NCBI GenBank assembly: GCA_029289265.1
Contig: JARFTX010000004.1
Location: forward strand, 45,413-109,412
Direction of reading: 5' to 3'
Source of the DNA: Gammaproteobacteria bacterium
Lineage (GTDB): Bacteria > Pseudomonadota > Gammaproteobacteria > Burkholderiales > Rhodocyclaceae
DNA: 64,000 nucleotides
Position 1 is the stretch's first letter; the number at the start of each line of letters is the position of its first letter. Below are positions 60,986 to 64,000 of this stretch, in pieces. The position numbers and the translations under genes were made by a program. The notes beneath the pieces are model-generated. The model worked only from the letters and a program-made list of their open reading frames with translations. It made no database searches and was not told where the DNA came from.

Positions 60986-62869
60986 ATGGAAAGCCTTCGC
61001 CGCCTCCTCGTCAGCCCGATTGTGCGTCACGTCCTGCAATGGGCTGCGGCGCTGGGTCTGGTCGCGCTCTGGTACTTCGCCGCGCAGGCGGCGATGGCGG
61101 CATTCGTCGGCGTCGCGCCGGGGCCGCGGGCGCGCACGCACGACCTCGTCGCCCATCTGGCGGTCGGCGCCGTACTTTTCGCGATGGCACGCAATCTGGT
61201 GCGCTTCGCCGTCGCCGCGACCGTGCTCTTCACCGCCTTCACGGTCGCCAACGCACTGAAGGTCGCCGTCCTCGGCGGCCCGATCATGCCCGACGACTTC
61301 GTCTCGGCGCGCAACCTGTTCCTGCTGCTCGACGGCTGGCAGCTGTGGGCGATCGCCGCGATGGTGGCCGCGCCGCTCGGCCTGCTCGCCTGGATGTTCG
61401 CGTGGCGCACGCCGCGCGCCTGGGTCGCGGTGGCCTCCGTCGCGGTCGCGACGGCCGCCGTGCTCGCCCACCCCGAGCCGACGCTGCGCACGCTCGATGC
61501 GCGCTTCGGCGACTGGGTGTGGAACCAGCGCGGCAACTTCGAGGCGCGCGGCCTGCCGGTGCATCTCGTCCAGGAGGCGGTGCGCAGCCGGGTGCGGCGC
61601 GACGTGGCGCCGGCCGCCGACGAAGTGGGCGACGTGCTCGCGGCGCTGGGCGGCTACCGCCCCGGCAAGCTGGTGCGCGTCGCCAACGCCGGCATTCCGC
61701 TGCGCAACGTGCACATGATCGTGCTCGAGTCGTTCTGGGATCCCAAGCCGCTCAAGGCCGCGCGGCTGTCGGCCGACCCGCTCGATCCGGCCTTTCGCAA
61801 GCTGTGGGCCGCGACCGGGCATGCGACGGTGCTCTCGCCGGTGTTCGGCGGCTACACCGCGAACGCCGAGTACGAGGCGCTGTGCGGCTTTCCGGTCATC
61901 CAGGACGCCGTCTTCTTCGAGGGCCGGCTGCGCCGCGACGCGCCCTGCCTGCCGCGCCACCTGGCCGAGGCAGGCTATGCGAGCTACGCATCGCATCCCA
62001 ACGCGGCGTCGTTCTGGAACCGCGTCAATGCCTACCGGCGCATCGGCTTCGACACCTACTGGTCGGAGCGCGACTTCGCGCTCGACGACATGAACCGCGA
62101 GTTCCTGGCCGACGCCTCGCTCTACCGCCAGGTGCTGGAGCGCATCGGCCCCGAACTCGACGGCCCGACCCCGGTGTTCAACTACGTCCTCACCTACTTC
62201 GGGCACCTCGACTATCCGCTCAACGAGCGCCGGCCCAAGGTGATCCGCTCGAAGGACGGCAACCCGCACGTCGAGGCCTACGCCAACACGATGTACTACA
62301 AGTCGCGCGAGCTGATGGCCTTCCTCGCCGAGCTGCGCCGGATGGACCCGGACGCGGTGATCGTCGTGTTCGGCGACCACCTGCCCTTCCTCGGCCGCAA
62401 CTTCGCCGGCTACACCGACTCGGGCCTGCTTGCCGCGAGCCGCGGCGAGTTCGACGACAAGATGTTCCGCACGCTCACCGCGACGCCGCTGGTGGTCATC
62501 GACGGCCGGCGCGGGCCGCTCAAGACCGGCGAGGTGCCGATGTACCAGTTGCCGGCGCTCATCCTCGAGCTGCTCGGCGACCGCCGCGACTCGGTGATGA
62601 AGCTCACCGCGCGCACCCCCGACGCGGCCCGCATCCGCCCGCTGCCGGGCATGCACGTCGTCCTCGACGGCAAGAAGGTGAAAGCCTGCCGCGACGGCGA
62701 ATCGAGCGACGCGGGCGAAGCCTGTGCCGCCTCGCGCGCCTGGCTCGAGGCGGTGACGACGCTGCAAAGAGACGTCTTCTCCGGCGCCCAGCACGCGCTG
62801 CGCCCGCCAGCCGGCCTGCGCACGGCGGCGGCGAACGCAGCCGAGGCCGGCGCGCGCAGCGCCGACTGA
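60986..62869 (+). CDS. LTA synthase / phosphoglycerol-transferase family sulfatase-fold protein
   Basis: 627 residues. About four membrane helices (15-40, 53-96, 119-139, 144-160) and a large periplasmic sulfatase-fold domain from about 235. Metal and nucleophile sites expected for this family are present: Glu247 in LESFWD, Thr290 in FGGYTANAEYEAL, and FGDHLPFLGRNFAG. Relatives include MdoB/OpgB and LtaS-type phosphoglycerol or phosphoethanolamine transferases. Gram-negative substrates are usually periplasmic glucans or lipids; which applies here is unknown. Extra C-terminal 60 residues are Ala-rich. Confidence 0.88.
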   Translation: MESLRRLLVSPIVRHVLQWAAALGLVALWYFAAQAAMAAFVGVAPGPRARTHDLVAHLAVGAVLFAMARNLVRFAVAATVLFTAFTVANALKVAVLGGPIMPDDFVSARNLFLLLDGWQLWAIAAMVAAPLGLLAWMFAWRTPRAWVAVASVAVATAAVLAHPEPTLRTLDARFGDWVWNQRGNFEARGLPVHLVQEAVRSRVRRDVAPAADEVGDVLAALGGYRPGKLVRVANAGIPLRNVHMIVLESFWDPKPLKAARLSADPLDPAFRKLWAATGHATVLSPVFGGYTANAEYEALCGFPVIQDAVFFEGRLRRDAPCLPRHLAEAGYASYASHPNAASFWNRVNAYRRIGFDTYWSERDFALDDMNREFLADASLYRQVLERIGPELDGPTPVFNYVLTYFGHLDYPLNERRPKVIRSKDGNPHVEAYANTMYYKSRELMAFLAELRRMDPDAVIVVFGDHLPFLGRNFAGYTDSGLLAASRGEFDDKMFRTLTATPLVVIDGRRGPLKTGEVPMYQLPALILELLGDRRDSVMKLTARTPDAARIRPLPGMHVVLDGKKVKACRDGESSDAGEACAASRAWLEAVTTLQRDVFSGAQHALRPPAGLRTAAANAAEAGARSAD

Positions 62870-62876
62870 GCGAGCC

Positions 62877-62895
62877 CGGCAGGCACGGCCTGCCG
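62877..62895 (+). other. Short inverted repeat after the LTA-synthase-like gene
   Basis: cggcagg-cacgg-cctgccg, 7 bp after the stop. No T-run; a weak hairpin at most. Confidence 0.3.
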
Positions 62896-63040
62896 CGGCG
62901 GCGCATCGCGCCATCCGCATTCCGGCTGTTCGCCGCGGCCGATCACGCGCCGCGGAACCCGGGCCGACTGACGGGCGCGCCGCTCGGCCCGCCATCGACG
63001 GTCTGCTTGCGCGTCGCGCGACGCGGCCTGCGCTGCGCAT

Positions 63041-63805
63041 TCACTGCCCGATGAAGCGCAGGTCGCCGAACCAGGCGGTGACCGCCTCGCCGGTGTTGTC
63101 GGTGTCGGCGCTCACCGCGATGCCGACGATGCGCGGCGCCGGCTCGCCGAAGGCGGCCTCGAAGTCGGCGGCGACGTCGCGCCGCACGGCGACCCACTCG
63201 CCGACCCGCGCCGCGCCGCTCTCGACCACGATCATGTGGGTACGCTCGGTATAGGGATTCGGCCCCGTCGCACCGGCCGGCTGGGCCGTGCCCCAGACGT
63301 AGGCGAGGGCCGCCGCCGGCAGATCGGCCCCGTAGAGTGTGCGCGCCAGCGCGATCTTCACGCGGTCGCCGAAAGGCAGGCGCTCGACCGGATAGTCGAA
63401 CAGGACGTACACCCGCGCCGCATAGTCGTCACCGGCCTTGTGCGTGAAGTCGGAGGCGGCCACGACGTTGGACACCTTCCAGCGCCACTCGAGGATCGGC
63501 GTGCCGGCCGGATCGACGACGAGCGGATGCAGCACGGTGGAGGCGGCGGCCTCGGAGCGCACCCGCAGCACGACCCACCCGTCGTCCTCGACGAGGTCGA
63601 AGCGGTTCTCGCGCTCGACCCTGGGCAGGGACTGGCGCACCCAGGGCGAGGGCAGCTCTTCGCCCGGCGATGCCGCCGAAAACGGCGCAATGGCGGCCGG
63701 CGCCGTGTCATCGGCGGCAGACGGGCCGGCCGCGATCACGGCAACTGCGGCAGCGAGCGCGAAGCGCAGGGCCGGAAATGCGTCGGTCGTCGAAACGTCG
63801 GTCAT
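63041..63805 (-). CDS. DUF3047 family secreted protein
   Basis: 254 residues with a signal peptide to about residue 32 (GPSAAD) and a DUF3047 domain: LEWRWKVSNVVAASDFTHKAGDDYAARVYVLFDYP, LAYVWGTAQPAG, RTHMIVVESGAARVGEWVAVRRDVAADFEAAFGE and a C-terminal GIAVSADTDNTGEAVTAWFGDLRFIG. Function of the family is unknown; the fold is carbohydrate-binding-like (beta sandwich), by resemblance. The ATG at 63805 has no clear ribosome site and could be further in. Confidence 0.82.
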   Translation of the reverse strand: MTDVSTTDAFPALRFALAAAVAVIAAGPSAADDTAPAAIAPFSAASPGEELPSPWVRQSLPRVERENRFDLVEDDGWVVLRVRSEAAASTVLHPLVVDPAGTPILEWRWKVSNVVAASDFTHKAGDDYAARVYVLFDYPVERLPFGDRVKIALARTLYGADLPAAALAYVWGTAQPAGATGPNPYTERTHMIVVESGAARVGEWVAVRRDVAADFEAAFGEPAPRIVGIAVSADTDNTGEAVTAWFGDLRFIGQ

Positions 63806-63830
63806 CGTAGAGGCTCCAAGACTGTAAGGT

Positions 63831-63885
63831 CCGAACCGTAGGGGCAGGCCTTGTGCCTGCCCGCAATGCCGGCGCCCGCCCTGGC
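63831..63885 (+). repeat. Palindromic repeat unit, copy 1
   Basis: 55-bp unit starting ccgaaccgtaggggcagg and containing the hairpin gggcaggc-cttgt-gcctgccc (63842-63862), then ccggcgcccgccctggc. Identical to 63946-64000. REP-type hairpins of this kind (cgtaggggc...gcccc) are common extragenic repeats in many bacteria. Confidence 0.8.
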
Positions 63886-63890
63886 ATCGT

Positions 63891-63916
63891 GGGCGACCAC
63901 AAGGGTCGCCCCTACG
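63891..63916 (-). repeat. Inverted, variant palindromic repeat
   Basis: gggcgacc-acaag-ggtcgccc followed by ctacg, which read on the minus strand is cgtaggggcgacc..., a variant of the flanking unit in the opposite orientation. Together the three make an alternating array. Confidence 0.65.
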
Positions 63917-63945
63917 CGGCCGGCCTGCGGCGGGCGTGTGCCGGC

Positions 63946-64000
63946 CCGAACCGTAGGGGCAGGCCTTGTGCCTGCCCGCAATGCCGGCGCCCGCCCTGGC
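63946..64000 (+). repeat. Palindromic repeat unit, copy 2, at window edge
   Basis: Exact copy of 63831-63885, 115 bp later, ending at the last base of the window, so the array probably goes on. Confidence 0.8.

Noticed and set aside
63831..64000. CRISPR array
   Set aside because: Units are 55 bp, palindromic and in alternating orientation; no regular spacers or cas genes.

Overview
The window is chromosomal DNA from a GC-rich betaproteobacterium. The gene neighbourhoods (yjgA/pmbA, gpmA-envC-ctpA, secB-gpsA, engB beside a cytochrome c4 gene, a tkt-gap-pgk...fba run) and the protein sequences look most like the Rhodocyclales/Azoarcus-Thauera side of that class. That placement is inference from protein resemblance, not a database result. 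I see no rRNA or tRNA genes, CRISPR arrays, phage modules or complete insertion sequences.

Layout. 1-3.2 kb: the 5' part of a DAHP synthase gene, mogA and yjgA on the minus strand, divergent from pmbA. 3.2-7.4 kb: a TRAP transporter operon (TakP-like binding protein, DctQ, DctM) ending in a histidine-phosphatase gene. 7.6-10.5 kb: glyA, nrdR, ribD. 10.6-15.4 kb (minus): gpmA, envC, ctpA, a conserved hypothetical and a MoeB/ThiF-like gene. 15.6-18.6 kb: ArsR regulator, rhodanese, glutaredoxin, secB, SH3-like protein, gpsA. 18.6-28 kb: trmL and comF, the biotin genes bioB-bioC, a HAD phosphatase, hemB and engB with a probable unannotated small RNA between them, cytochrome c4, moeA, rpiA, phoU. 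28-34 kb (minus): yggX, a PAS-GGDEF protein, argA, a double-domain PPK2, rsmE.

34-56 kb is dominated by carbon metabolism. Cluster 1 has phosphoribulokinase, transketolase, GAPDH, phosphoglycerate kinase, two tandem CsgG-like lipoprotein genes, then class II fructose-bisphosphate aldolase. After a heme-motif GGDEF sensor, cluster 2 begins: cbbR divergent from a tightly packed cbbF-cbbP-cbbT-cbbG-cbbK-cbbA operon with a strong terminator. The genome therefore carries two copies of five Calvin-cycle/glycolytic enzymes within 20 kb. RuBisCO is not in the window, so Calvin-cycle operation needs rubisco genes elsewhere. The two GAPDHs differ at a coenzyme-specificity position, which suggests division of labour rather than plain redundancy.

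56-64 kb is an accessory region. A roughly 200-bp module (leader, ribosome site and signal-peptide codons) is duplicated in front of two unrelated secreted proteins, with a VapB-type antitoxin gene and a broken vapC between the copies. Then come a two-helix membrane protein, fumC, an LTA-synthase-like sulfatase-fold enzyme, a DUF3047-type secreted protein, and palindromic repeats that run off the window end.

Most interesting items: a structured small-RNA candidate with anti-Shine-Dalgarno loops between hemB and engB; the duplicated secretion module; the tandem lipoproteins between pgk and fba; the GGDEF protein with a periplasmic CXXCH; and a RibD whose deaminase half has lost several conserved residues.
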